From the NCBI GenBank assembly GCA_937886455.1, contig CALGCU010000007.1:1-18094 (forward strand): a stretch of DNA of 18,094 nucleotides, given 5' to 3'. Of the stretch, positions 1-7,831 are shown piece after piece (the first letter of the stretch is position 1; the number at the start of each line of letters is the position of its first letter). This stretch comes from an uncultured Bacteroidales bacterium. GTDB lineage: Bacteria; Bacteroidota; Bacteroidia; Bacteroidales; Paludibacteraceae. The notes below the pieces were generated by a model. It saw nothing but the letters and a program-made list of their open reading frames with translations, had not been told where the DNA came from and made no database searches. The translations under genes and the position numbers were made by a program.

Positions 1-22
1 GTACATTTAGTACATCCTACAA

Positions 23-68
23 GTACCTCGCTACGCCCCCTGCGAGGGCGACAGTTCTTTTTAGTTAG
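23..68. repeat. GACAGT-box repeat, copy A
   Basis: The segment starts with GTACCTCGCTACGCCCCC, continues through GAGGGCGACAGT and ends with TTCTTTTTAGTTAG. The first 33 bases match copy C at 449-482 with few differences, and the CTTTTTAGTTA end matches copy B at 371-410. CGCCC and GGGCG can pair around a seven-base loop. Its function is unknown; it may be a dispersed intergenic repeat. Confidence 0.6.
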
Positions 69-140
69 TTTTGGATGAGGAAAGATAGTCTATTTATACA
101 GCTATCAATTGATTGACAGTGGACACGGCACGCCGTTTAC

Positions 141-205
141 ATAAATTGCTCATGTTCGGCATAATTCAAGCAAGCTTGATTCTGCCCTCACTTAATCGCA
201 ATTTT
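141..205. repeat. Hairpin-bearing ~65-base direct repeat, unit 1
   Basis: The unit begins ATAAATTGCTC, passes through TTCGGCA and TGCCCTC, and ends TCGCAATTTT. Unit 2 at 233-297 has the same order of blocks. Between the GGCA and TGCC blocks (158-186) is a near-perfect inverted repeat with arms ending TCAAGC and GCTTGA. The central part differs between units while the symmetry is kept, which suggests that the fold matters or that the unit arose from a palindromic element. Confidence 0.55.
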
Positions 206-232
206 CCCTACATTTATTACTCGCAATTTTAG

Positions 233-297
233 ATAAATTACTCCCGCTCGGCAATTAGAAAACAAGTTTTCCATTGCCCTCGCTTACTCGCAATTTT
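233..297. repeat. Hairpin-bearing ~65-base direct repeat, unit 2
   Basis: The blocks are ATAAATTACTC, GCTCGGCA, TGCCCTCGCTTA and TCGCAATTTT, in the same order as unit 1. The centre (251-277) is an inverted repeat of GCAAT and GAAAAC against GTTTTC and ATTGC around a two-base AA loop. Partial copies flank it: a TACTCGCAATTTT end at 218-230, and an ATAAATTGCTTGTGCTCGG start at 300-318. Confidence 0.55.
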
Positions 298-370
298 GAA
301 TAAATTGCTTGTGCTCGGAAATTTTTAGATAATAAAGACCCCCTCCGTTTCGTTCCGTTTCACTACTCTC

Positions 371-410
371 CACTCGTCCCCCTTGAAGTGGGGACAGTGC
401 TTTTTAGTTA
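371..410. repeat. GACAGT-box repeat, copy B
   Basis: This copy has CCCCC and GGGG arms around TTGAAGT, followed by ACAGTGCTTTTTAGTTA. The tail matches copy A (TTCTTTTTAGTTA), while the GTACCTCGCTA head seen in copies A and C is missing. The family therefore looks modular: a head, a variable GC arm and a tail. Confidence 0.5.
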
Positions 411-448
411 CCACTTATATATAAAAGTTATATAAATAAATTCTATGT

Positions 449-482
449 GTACCTCGCTATGCCCCCTATAGGGCGACAGTGC
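449..482. repeat. GACAGT-box repeat, copy C
   Basis: GTACCTCGCTATGCCCCC followed by TATAGGGCGACAGTGC closely matches the first part of copy A but lacks the TTTTTAGTTA tail. It contains the perfect palindrome CCCTATAGGG. Function unknown. Confidence 0.55.
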
Positions 483-570
483 GATAGGTGATTGTATGTG
501 AGTTGGTTATATAATTGTTTTCTGTAAATACATTCTATAACGTATTGTATAAATATCTTGCTATGTTTTT

Positions 571-612
571 TGAAAGAGCGTGAAAAATCCAATCAAAAAT
601 CACTTGATAACA
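571..612. repeat. 42-base upstream repeat, copy 1 (before sstT)
   Basis: This segment aligns without gaps to 10659-10700 upstream of rubrerythrin, with 35 of 42 bases identical by my count. Both copies contain ATCAA and TTGAT as an inverted repeat with a 7-base spacer (592-596 and 604-608 here). Both lie 100 to 170 bases before the start codon of the next gene, upstream of its probable promoter. This could be a shared operator or simply a dispersed intergenic repeat. Confidence 0.5.
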
Positions 613-640
613 TTTGCAAAATCTAATGAGGTATGTGGGT

Positions 641-675
641 TTTGGTGTTGGTTTGGGAAATTTGTTATACTTTTG
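641..675 (+). promoter_or_regulatory. Probable promoter of the sstT-thiL cluster
   Basis: TACTTTTG at 668-675 fits the Bacteroides -7 consensus TANNTTTG exactly. TTTG at 641-644 could serve as the -33 element, but the 23-base spacer is longer than the usual 19-21. Transcription would start near 682, giving a leader of about 36 bases before the ATG at 718. The position argues against translation starting at the GTG at 580. Confidence 0.45.
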
Positions 676-717
676 TATCACTGGAATAGAAGTGTTTATC
701 AAGAAAATAATATTGTT

Positions 718-1902
718 ATGAAATTGAATAAAATAGGTTTGTTGCCTCGTATTCTGTTATCCATTGTTTTGGGTATTGGTTTTGGAATGTTTTTACCTTT
801 GTGGTGTGTTCGTTTGTTTGCGACCTTCAATGGTTTGTTTTCGGAGTTATTAGGTTTTTCCATACCTTTGATTATACTGGGTTTGGTAAGTGTTGCGATA
901 GCCGATTTTGGTAGTAAAGCTGGTAAGATGTTGTTGATAACTGCTTGTTTGGCTTATGGTTTCACTATTTTTTCGGGTTTGTTTTCTTATTTGGTGTCAG
1001 ATTTGACATTTCCTTTGTTGATAGAGCCAGGAGCTTTAGCAGAAGAGTTGGCAAATGTGGATAAAGTTGAGCCTTATATGTCGATGAATATTCCTCCGTT
1101 GATGGGTGTGATGACAGCTTTGGTGTTGTCTTTTGTTTTGGGTATCGGTATGGCCGCCATTGATTCCAAGAGTTTGAGGAGTGTGATGGTTGATTTTCAG
1201 GATATAGTAGTGAAGTTGATAGAGAAGTGCATTATTCCTTTGTTACCATTGTATATATTCGGTATATTTATGGTGATGACAGCAGAGGGTCAGGTAACAA
1301 CAGTTTTATTATCATTTTTGAAGGTAATAGGTATTATTTTCTTGGTTCATATAGCAGTGTTGTTACTTCAGTATTGTATAGCCGGTTTTGTTGTGAAGAA
1401 GAATCCTCTTCGTTTGTTGTGGACTATGCTTCCAGCTTATTTTACTGCCTTGGGTACGATGAGCAGTGCTGCCACTATTCCAGTGACATTGGAACATGCG
1501 AAGCGTAATGGTGTACGTCCTGAGACGGCAGGTTTTGTGATACCCTTGTGTGCAACGATTCATTTGTCGGGTAGTACATTGAAGATCGTGGCTTGTGCTA
1601 TAGCTTTGATGTTGATGCAAGGTATGAGTTATGATTTTCCTTTGATGTTGAATTTTATTTTAATGTTGGGTGTGACAATGGTTGCCGCCCCTGGAGTACC
1701 GGGTGGTGCGATTATGGCCGCTTTGGGTATATTAGCCTCGATATTAGGATTTAATGAGCAAGATCAGGCCTTGATGATAGCTCTTTATATTGCTATGGAT
1801 AATTTTGGTACGGCATGTAATGTGACAGGTGACGGTGCAGTTGCCTTGATAGTGGACAGAATAAAAGTGGAGTGTTTTTTCAATAAAAATATATATCATT
1901 AA
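718..1902 (+). CDS. sstT: Serine/threonine:Na+ symporter, SstT-like (DAACS family)
   Basis: This is a predicted inner-membrane secondary transporter of the dicarboxylate/amino acid:cation symporter family that would import serine/threonine or related amino acids with sodium. It has 394 residues from the ATG at 718, near the ~414 of E. coli SstT. Family marks visible are SSAATIPVT in the first re-entrant hairpin, PLCATIHLSGS in the following helix, the GVPGG turn of the second hairpin, and NVTGDGAVALIVDR near the C-terminus, matching the NVTGD substrate/cation site. Most of the rest is hydrophobic helices. The frame is open back to a GTG at 580, but those 46 extra codons cover the 571-612 repeat and the promoter and do not resemble a transporter N-terminus, so I chose 718. 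thiL starts 3 bases after its stop. Substrate assignment to SstT rather than another DAACS member is by overall resemblance. Confidence 0.8.
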   Translation: MKLNKIGLLPRILLSIVLGIGFGMFLPLWCVRLFATFNGLFSELLGFSIPLIILGLVSVAIADFGSKAGKMLLITACLAYGFTIFSGLFSYLVSDLTFPLLIEPGALAEELANVDKVEPYMSMNIPPLMGVMTALVLSFVLGIGMAAIDSKSLRSVMVDFQDIVVKLIEKCIIPLLPLYIFGIFMVMTAEGQVTTVLLSFLKVIGIIFLVHIAVLLLQYCIAGFVVKKNPLRLLWTMLPAYFTALGTMSSAATIPVTLEHAKRNGVRPETAGFVIPLCATIHLSGSTLKIVACAIALMLMQGMSYDFPLMLNFILMLGVTMVAAPGVPGGAIMAALGILASILGFNEQDQALMIALYIAMDNFGTACNVTGDGAVALIVDRIKVECFFNKNIYH

Positions 1903-1905
1903 TTT

Positions 1906-2937
1906 ATGGAACGTAAGAGAACAGAGATTTCGACTCTTGGTGAGTTTGGTTTGATAGAACATTTGACAAAGCATTTTCCTTTAGTTAATTCATCGACGTG
2001 TAAGGGTGTGGGTGATGATGCTGCAGTGCTTGATATTAGGGACAAGCGTGTGTTGTTGACGACCGATTTGTTATTGGAGGGGATTCATTTTGATTTGCAG
2101 TACACTCCTCTTCGTCATTTGGGTTATAAGGCAGCAGTGGTGAATTTTTCAGATATTTATGCTATGAATGGTCGTCCGACTCAGTTGACCGTTTCGATAG
2201 GTGTTTCAAAGCGTTTTTGTATAGAGGATTTGGAAGAACTATATTCCGGCATTCGCATAGCCTGTGAGCATTATGGAGTGGATTTGGTAGGTGGTGATAC
2301 TTCAGCTTCGATGACCGGTTTATGTTTGAGTATGAGTTGTGTAGGTGAAGCGTCAGCAGATGAGATAGTGTATAGGGATGGTGCCAAGGAGAATGATTTG
2401 ATTTGTGTAACCGGTAATTTAGGTGCTGCATATATGGGTTTGCAGTTGCTTGAGCGTGAGAAGTTGGTGTTTTCCGGTAATGAAAATGTTCAGCCAGATT
2501 TTGATGGTAAGGATTATATATTGCAGCGTCAGTTGAAGCCTGAGGCTCGTAGGGATGTGATAGAGAGTTTGAAGCGTCATGGTGTTAAGCCAACGAGTAT
2601 GATGGATGTGTCTGATGGTTTGGCGTCGGAGTTGATTCATTTGTGTCGTCAGAGCAATACCGGTTGTCGTGTGTTTGAGGACAAGTTGCCAATAGATTAT
2701 CAGTCGGCAGTGATGGCAGAAGAGTTGAACATGAACATTGTCACAGCAGCTTTGAATGGAGGTGAGGATTATGAGTTAGTGTTTACAGTGTCTTTGGATG
2801 ATTATGAAAAGATTATTCCTATAGAGCATGTAAACATTATTGGTCATATGACTAAGCCAGAATTAGGTTTGAACTTAGTGGGTCGTAATGGTGAGGAGTT
2901 GTCATTGAAGGCTCAAGGTTGGCCACAAAATAATTAG
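1906..2937 (+). CDS. thiL: Thiamine-monophosphate kinase
   Basis: ThiL phosphorylates thiamine monophosphate with ATP to the coenzyme thiamine diphosphate in the cytosol. The 343-residue protein has the family's signature blocks: GVGDDAA (34-40), TTDLLLEGIHF (52-62) with metal-binding Asp, the AAVVNFSDIYAMNG segment (76-89), DLVGGDTSA (126-134), DVSDGLASEL (234-243) and NGGEDYEL (284-291). The layout is that of the PurM/SelD/HypE-like ATP-binding fold. Length is close to the E. coli enzyme (325). It starts 3 bases after the sstT stop, so the two are almost certainly on one transcript. No other thiamine gene and no obvious TPP riboswitch is visible in the window, so here thiL is separated from its pathway and probably expressed constitutively. 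Confidence 0.93.
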   Translation: MERKRTEISTLGEFGLIEHLTKHFPLVNSSTCKGVGDDAAVLDIRDKRVLLTTDLLLEGIHFDLQYTPLRHLGYKAAVVNFSDIYAMNGRPTQLTVSIGVSKRFCIEDLEELYSGIRIACEHYGVDLVGGDTSASMTGLCLSMSCVGEASADEIVYRDGAKENDLICVTGNLGAAYMGLQLLEREKLVFSGNENVQPDFDGKDYILQRQLKPEARRDVIESLKRHGVKPTSMMDVSDGLASELIHLCRQSNTGCRVFEDKLPIDYQSAVMAEELNMNIVTAALNGGEDYELVFTVSLDDYEKIIPIEHVNIIGHMTKPELGLNLVGRNGEELSLKAQGWPQNN

Positions 2938-2950
2938 GGGGGTAGGGTAT

Positions 2951-4444
2951 ATGGCTCAAGAGATGAAGCGATTAGCGAAAGAGACTGCTATATATGGAAT
3001 GAGCAGTATAGTGGGTCGTTTTTTGAATTGGCTTTTAGTTCCCTTGTACACTTTTGTGTTGGAGGGTTCGTCAGATTATGGCATTGTGACTAACATTTAT
3101 GCTTGGGTTGCTTTGCTGTTAGTGTTGTTGATATATGGTATGGAGACGGGTTTTTTCCGTTTTGCCAACAAGGAGGGAGTAGATGGTGAGAAGGTGTATG
3201 GTAACACTTTGTGGTGTATAGGTTTTACATCTTTGTTGTTTGCTGTGGTGTGTTTGTTGTGTAGTGGAGGGATAGCCAATGCTTTGGGTTATCCATCTCA
3301 TCGTGACATCATATCGATGATGGTGGTTGTGGTGGCATTAGATGCCTACGATTCCATTGTATTTGCTTATTTGCGTTATCGTCGTCAGTCTGTTAAGTTT
3401 GCTTTGTTGAAGTTGTTTTCCATATTTATCAGCATAGCGTTTAATTTATTTTTCTTTTTAGGTTGTCCATGGTTGTTGCGTCATTATCCTGATTTGATAA
3501 GTTGGTTTTATGATGCCGATTATGGTGTTGGTTATGTGTTTGTGTCGAATGTGATTTCCACCGGTTTGGTGACTTTGGCTTTGTTGCCCGACATGAAGAT
3601 TATATTACGTCCTGATTTTGGTTTGCTGAAGCAGATGTTGCGTTATTCCTTGCCATTGTTGGTGTTGGGTGTAGCCGGTATAATGAATCAGACATTAGAC
3701 AAGATTATATTTCCTTTTTTGTTTACAGACAAGGAGTTGGCTTCTTCCGAATTGGGGATTTATGGTGCATGTTTTAAGGTGGCCATGGTGATGATGATGT
3801 TCACACAGGCCTTTCGATATGCTTATGAGCCATTTATTTTTTCGAAGCACAAAGATCGTAACAGTGTAGGCGCTTATGCCGATGCGATGAAGTATTTTGT
3901 GATATTTTCGTTGTTGATATTATTGGGAATGTTATTTTATTTAGATTTGATTAAATTGATTATTCACCCATCCTATTGGGCCGGTATGCGTGTAGTTCCC
4001 ATAGTGTTGTTTTCGTATGTGTTTCAGGGTGTGTTTTTTAATCTTTCATTGTGGTATAAACTGACCGACCGCACGTATTATGGTGCATGTTTTTCGTTGT
4101 TAGGTCTTGTGATAACTGTGGTGTTGAATATAGTTTTGGTACCCCGTATCAGTTATATGGGTTCAGCGTGGGCTTCCTTTGCATGTTATTTAGTGATGAT
4201 GTTGGTGTCGTATTTTGTAGGTCAGCGTTACATGAAGATTCCTTATGATTTACGTTCCATGGGGTTGTATTTGTTGGTTACGTTGGTGTTGTTAGGTTTG
4301 TCACAGTTACTTCACACCGAGACTGCCTGGTTGAACTATTTGGTTAATACAGTTTTGTTGGGTGTGTATTTATTATTGATGATAAATCGTGATTTTCCAT
4401 TACATGGTTTACCAGTAGTAGGTAAGTACTTCAAAAAGCGTTGA
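2951..4444 (+). CDS. Polysaccharide/oligosaccharide flippase (Wzx/MOP superfamily)
   Basis: This 497-residue, highly hydrophobic integral membrane protein has the pattern of a multidrug/oligosaccharidyl-lipid/polysaccharide (MOP) exporter, with roughly 12-14 transmembrane helices in two similar halves. The N-terminus (KRLAKETAIYGMSSIVGRFL, then PLYTFVLEGSSDYGIV) is typical of Bacteroidota lipopolysaccharide biosynthesis flippases, and a second copy of the fold begins near residue 220 (LKQMLRYSLPLLVLGVAGI). It would move lipid-linked sugar units across the inner membrane. No glycosyltransferase or polymerase genes are nearby, so the substrate cannot be inferred. A G-rich run (about 2938-2946) before the ATG may act as a ribosome binding site. 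It lies 13 bases after thiL and 12 before xerD. Confidence 0.82.
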   Translation: MAQEMKRLAKETAIYGMSSIVGRFLNWLLVPLYTFVLEGSSDYGIVTNIYAWVALLLVLLIYGMETGFFRFANKEGVDGEKVYGNTLWCIGFTSLLFAVVCLLCSGGIANALGYPSHRDIISMMVVVVALDAYDSIVFAYLRYRRQSVKFALLKLFSIFISIAFNLFFFLGCPWLLRHYPDLISWFYDADYGVGYVFVSNVISTGLVTLALLPDMKIILRPDFGLLKQMLRYSLPLLVLGVAGIMNQTLDKIIFPFLFTDKELASSELGIYGACFKVAMVMMMFTQAFRYAYEPFIFSKHKDRNSVGAYADAMKYFVIFSLLILLGMLFYLDLIKLIIHPSYWAGMRVVPIVLFSYVFQGVFFNLSLWYKLTDRTYYGACFSLLGLVITVVLNIVLVPRISYMGSAWASFACYLVMMLVSYFVGQRYMKIPYDLRSMGLYLLVTLVLLGLSQLLHTETAWLNYLVNTVLLGVYLLLMINRDFPLHGLPVVGKYFKKR

Positions 4445-4456
4445 TAATACCTTTTT

Positions 4457-5347
4457 ATGATAAATCGTCAGTACCATAATTATCTGCTGTTAGAGCGTTC
4501 ACTCTCCAAGAAGACCATCGAGGCTTATGAGCGTGATTTGTTACAGTTAGATGTTTTTTTGCAAGCGCGTGGAGTGTCTCTTGATGATGCGAGTGTTGAC
4601 GATTTGCGTGCATTTATTTATGACCTACATAAGCAAGGTAAGACTGCCCGTACTCAGGCTCGTATAATTTCGGGTGTGAAATCCTATTATCGTTATTTGG
4701 TATATTCAGAGGACATCAAGTCAGACCCAACCGAATTGCTTGAGATGCCTAAGATAGGGTTTTACTTGCCCGATGTGTTGAGTTTGGACGAGATAAACAA
4801 TATGGTAGCCAGTATAGACTTGTCGAAGCCTGAGGGTCAGCGTAACAAAGCCATTATTGAGACTTTGTATGGTTCAGGTTTGCGTGTGTCGGAGTTGGTG
4901 GAATTAAAGTTGTCGAATATCTATCGCGAAGAGGGTTATATGTTGGTAGAGGGTAAGGGGAGTAAGCAGCGTTTGGTGCCATTGTCGGATGTGTCAAAGC
5001 GTCAAATCGAGTTGTGGATGATAGTTCGAAATAGTGTAAAGATAGCTCGTGGAGAAGAGGACATATTGTTTTTGAATCGTCGTGGTCATCGTTTGACCCG
5101 TGCCATGATATTTCACATTGTGAAGGAGTTGGCCATATTGGCCGGCATCAAGAAGCGTATCAGTCCGCACACATTGCGTCATAGTTTTGCGACCCATTTG
5201 TTGCATAATGGTGCCAATCTTCTTGCGATCCAGAAGATGTTGGGTCATGAGAGTTTGACAACTACAGAGATATATACGCATGTAGATGCAGCCTATTTGC
5301 GAGATGAGATATTGAAGTATCATCCTAAAAACAATACAAAAAAATGA
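4457..5347 (+). CDS. xerD: Site-specific tyrosine recombinase XerD
   Basis: A 296-residue tyrosine recombinase of Xer length. The N-terminal SAM-like DNA-binding domain (about 1-95) contains LSKKTIEAYERDL. The catalytic domain shows the full set of residues: R143 in GSGLRVSEL, K167 in VEGKGSKQRLVPL, H238 and R241 in SPHTLRHSFATHLL, H264 in MLGHESLTTTEIYTHV, and the nucleophile Y273. It should act with a partner at dif to resolve chromosome dimers. XerC and XerD are hard to tell apart; I call XerD from overall similarity, and neither a partner recombinase nor a dif site is seen here. The stop overlaps the next start as ATGA (5344-5347), so translation of the next gene is probably coupled. It is intact and does not look like a mobile-element integrase. 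Confidence 0.9.
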   Translation: MINRQYHNYLLLERSLSKKTIEAYERDLLQLDVFLQARGVSLDDASVDDLRAFIYDLHKQGKTARTQARIISGVKSYYRYLVYSEDIKSDPTELLEMPKIGFYLPDVLSLDEINNMVASIDLSKPEGQRNKAIIETLYGSGLRVSELVELKLSNIYREEGYMLVEGKGSKQRLVPLSDVSKRQIELWMIVRNSVKIARGEEDILFLNRRGHRLTRAMIFHIVKELAILAGIKKRISPHTLRHSFATHLLHNGANLLAIQKMLGHESLTTTEIYTHVDAAYLRDEILKYHPKNNTKK

Positions 5348-7758
5348 GAGGTCGGTTAGTGGGACTATTGCGATGTGCCTTAGTGGTGTTGTTTCAGGTG
5401 TGTATAGTGTTTCCCCTTGTGACTCAGGAGACACTTGTTGTGGGTCAAGTGGTGGATGCTCAGACCGGTGTTGGTGTGATGAATGCGAACATTTATTTTG
5501 CTCAATCCCATATAGGAGTAGCGAGTAATTCAGAAGGTTACTTTTTATTGCGTACGACAGAGCGACATTCCAAGCAGCTATTAGTTTCCGCTATAGGTTA
5601 TAAGCGTAAGAAGTTTGTAGTGGAGCCCGGTCAGTCGGTTGGAGTTCAGGTGGAGTTGGAGGTTGACAATGCTTTATTGCCCGAGATAGTAGCGATTCCC
5701 GGTGCAAATCCAGCTTGGGATTTACTTGAGCAAGTTCGATTGAAATCCTCCAGTAACAACATTCGTCTTCATAAGGACTGTTCCTTTGTGATGGATGAGA
5801 AGAATAGTTTGATGTTGAGTCAGTTGAGTGTTCGCACCTTGCGTCGCGGTCTTTGGAAATCGCTTCAAGCCGGTGCAGTTCAGGCGAGTGATTCCAGTTA
5901 TTTCATTCCGCTTTATATGTCAGATAAAGAAGTGGAGGTGAGTGGTCGCAGTCAAGAAGAGCGTGTGTTGGCGTCGGATGGTTTGTTGCCAACAGATCAG
6001 ATGGAAGCTATATTGTCTCCGTTGCAGGACATCCCTGATTTTTATCAGAACAGTGTGATGTTGTTTGGTAAGAATTTTATCAGTCCTTTGTCTTCCAATG
6101 GTAAGCGTTATTATCATTACTTTTTGATAGACAGTACGTCAAGGTCTGTAGGGAAGTCGTATCACATACGTTTTCGTCCGAAGCTGAAAGGTGTTTTGGC
6201 TTTTGAGGGTTCATTAACTATAGATTCCGCTCGGTGTGCTTTAGAGGCGATAGAAGTGAGTTTGCCTTCTGTGGTGAATATCAACTATGTGCGTGAGTAT
6301 TCATTGCATCAGGAGTTTGATGTTCGAGCAAAAGTGCCACAACTTATGGAGAGTAGTCAGCGGGCTTTGTTGGATTATGCTATTGTGTTAGATACAGTGA
6401 CACGTCAATATCCCTCCTTGTTGATAGAGAAGAAACTTTTGCTTCGAGATGGAGTGTCTTCGGGCTCAGTTTCGTCATTGACGTATGCAGAAAGCGTAGA
6501 TCGTCAGGAGGCTCAGATGCGTTCAGCCTTAGACAGTCTGCATCAGACACCTTTAGTACGTTTTGCCCGTTGGGTGGCAGAGCCGTTTCTTACCAACTAT
6601 TTGAATTTGTGGTATGTAGATTTAGGTCGATTAGTAGAAGTGATTCGTATCAATCCAGTGGAGCAGGTAGCTCTTGGTATTCCTTTTCGCACGTCAGAGC
6701 GTCTTTGTCGTTATGCCACGGTGGGTGGATATGGTATGTATGGTTTTCGAGACAAGGCTTGGAAGTGGGGGGCATATGTTCAGGCTAAGCTTCCAGTTGA
6801 CCGATTGCATAGTGTTCGTATAGGGTTGCAGGATGACTATGTGCGTAGTGAGATGAATCATTTTGATTTGTTTAAGCGTGATAATGCTTCGGCAGCCGGT
6901 TATCAGAGTTTTCTCACATGTATTTCCCCAGCGGCTAATAGTGAGTTGAAGCCATTCAATTTTGAGCGTAAGCGTGAGGTTTCCATTCAATTTAGGAATG
7001 AATGGCATGAGGACTTTGAGAGTCGTTTGGGTTATTATGGCGGTAGGCGTCATTATGGAGATCCCAGATTAGGTTATGGTGGTACTCCCTTTTTCACTTA
7101 TCACAGTGTATTGTTGACGGGAAGAATTTCTTTTGACGAGCGTTGTCATGATATTTATTTTCAACGTTTGTACATTCGTAATAATCTTCCTATTATCTCC
7201 ATAGGATTAGAAGGAGGTTGTTATAAGACATCGAATCAGTATGTTCCGTATGGCAAAGCTCATTTAGCTGTGAAGCAATCGTTGGGTCTTGGCATAGCCG
7301 GTAGGTTGGATTATATGTTGGAAGGTGGTGTGGTGATAGGTAGTGTGCCGTACCCATTTTTAGAGATTATGCATGGTAATCAGACTTGGTCGTTTGATTC
7401 GTATAAGTTTTCTTTGATGAGTTATGGAGAGTTTGCTGCCGATCGTTATTTGACGCTTCATGCCCGTTGGAATGCCGGTGGTTTGTTATTTGATCGGATA
7501 CCTTGGGTTAATCGGCTTAATTTGCGTGAGATGTTTTCGCTGAAGATGGCTTATGGAGGATTATCCGAGCGTCATTCATCAGTTTTGCCTTTACCAGAGG
7601 GGATGCATGCACCTCGTACACCCTATGTGGAGGTTGGTGTTGGGATAGGCAATATACTTCGTGTATTGAATGTAGAGTCGGTGTGGCGTCTTACGAATCG
7701 TCGTGATACAAATATGCCTTTGTGGGGAGTGAGATTTAGTCTTGCAATGGGGATGTAG
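5344..7758 (+). CDS. Outer-membrane protein, CarboxypepD_reg-like + DUF5686
   Basis: The 804-residue protein starts with a signal peptide (about 1-28: charged MRGR, then a hydrophobic LLRCALVVLF core). It is followed by a carboxypeptidase regulatory-like beta-sandwich (about 30-110) with VVGQVVDAQTGVGVMNANIY, SNSEGYFLL and the SAIGYKRKKF strand, as in SusC-type receptors. The rest fits the DUF5686 family: a long segment with strands alternating in aromatic residues, and a C-terminal half that looks like an outer-membrane barrel. There is no TonB plug. Its role is unknown. The start codon overlaps the xerD stop by 4 bases, making this the last gene of the five-gene run; no convincing terminator hairpin follows. 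The domain calls rest on pattern recognition and should be confirmed by profile search. Confidence 0.8.
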   Translation: MRGRLVGLLRCALVVLFQVCIVFPLVTQETLVVGQVVDAQTGVGVMNANIYFAQSHIGVASNSEGYFLLRTTERHSKQLLVSAIGYKRKKFVVEPGQSVGVQVELEVDNALLPEIVAIPGANPAWDLLEQVRLKSSSNNIRLHKDCSFVMDEKNSLMLSQLSVRTLRRGLWKSLQAGAVQASDSSYFIPLYMSDKEVEVSGRSQEERVLASDGLLPTDQMEAILSPLQDIPDFYQNSVMLFGKNFISPLSSNGKRYYHYFLIDSTSRSVGKSYHIRFRPKLKGVLAFEGSLTIDSARCALEAIEVSLPSVVNINYVREYSLHQEFDVRAKVPQLMESSQRALLDYAIVLDTVTRQYPSLLIEKKLLLRDGVSSGSVSSLTYAESVDRQEAQMRSALDSLHQTPLVRFARWVAEPFLTNYLNLWYVDLGRLVEVIRINPVEQVALGIPFRTSERLCRYATVGGYGMYGFRDKAWKWGAYVQAKLPVDRLHSVRIGLQDDYVRSEMNHFDLFKRDNASAAGYQSFLTCISPAANSELKPFNFERKREVSIQFRNEWHEDFESRLGYYGGRRHYGDPRLGYGGTPFFTYHSVLLTGRISFDERCHDIYFQRLYIRNNLPIISIGLEGGCYKTSNQYVPYGKAHLAVKQSLGLGIAGRLDYMLEGGVVIGSVPYPFLEIMHGNQTWSFDSYKFSLMSYGEFAADRYLTLHARWNAGGLLFDRIPWVNRLNLREMFSLKMAYGGLSERHSSVLPLPEGMHAPRTPYVEVGVGIGNILRVLNVESVWRLTNRRDTNMPLWGVRFSLAMGM

Positions 7759-7810
7759 AGTAAGGAGGAGATGTTAGTTATGCTCTATCAAAGAAAGTAA
7801 CAACTGATGT

Positions 7811-7828
7811 TGGTTAAATGTGGTTAAA
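7811..7828. promoter_or_regulatory. Tandem TGGTTAAA sites upstream of the -33 box
   Basis: TGGTTAAA occurs twice, at 7811-7818 and 7821-7828, ten bases apart, so both lie on the same face of the helix. The pair ends just before the -33 box at 7832, where a transcription activator would sit. It could also be chance in AT-rich DNA. Confidence 0.35.
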
Positions 7829-7831
7829 GGT

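Larger units (their letters stand above)
1..570. other. Intergenic region with degenerate repeats, no supportable gene
   Basis: I find no open reading frame here that looks like a real protein, and no tRNA or rRNA. The stretch is AT-rich and holds at least two repeat families, described separately: a GC-rich box ending in GACAGT (three copies) and a unit of about 65 bases with an internal hairpin (two copies plus fragments). The sequence around 340-360 has short tandem CCGTTTC runs. The look is that of decayed or repeat-derived intergenic DNA at the left flank of the gene cluster; a regulatory role is possible but not shown. Confidence 0.6.

Noticed and set aside
1..570. CRISPR array in the repeat-rich left end
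   Set aside because: The repeats differ from one another, are unevenly spaced and do not flank uniform unique spacers; no cas gene is present.
1906..2937. TPP riboswitch controlling thiL
   Set aside because: Only 3 bases separate sstT and thiL, and I saw no THI-box-like sequence upstream of the cluster.
4457..5347. Integrase of a mobile element
   Set aside because: Length, motifs and the housekeeping operon fit a Xer recombinase; no attachment-site repeats or other mobility genes are nearby.
4994..5434. 146-codon minus-strand frame overlapping xerD and the next gene
   Set aside because: It is antisense to a complete catalytic domain with all Xer residues; its protein is low-complexity Thr/Leu/Gln-rich and looks like a shadow.
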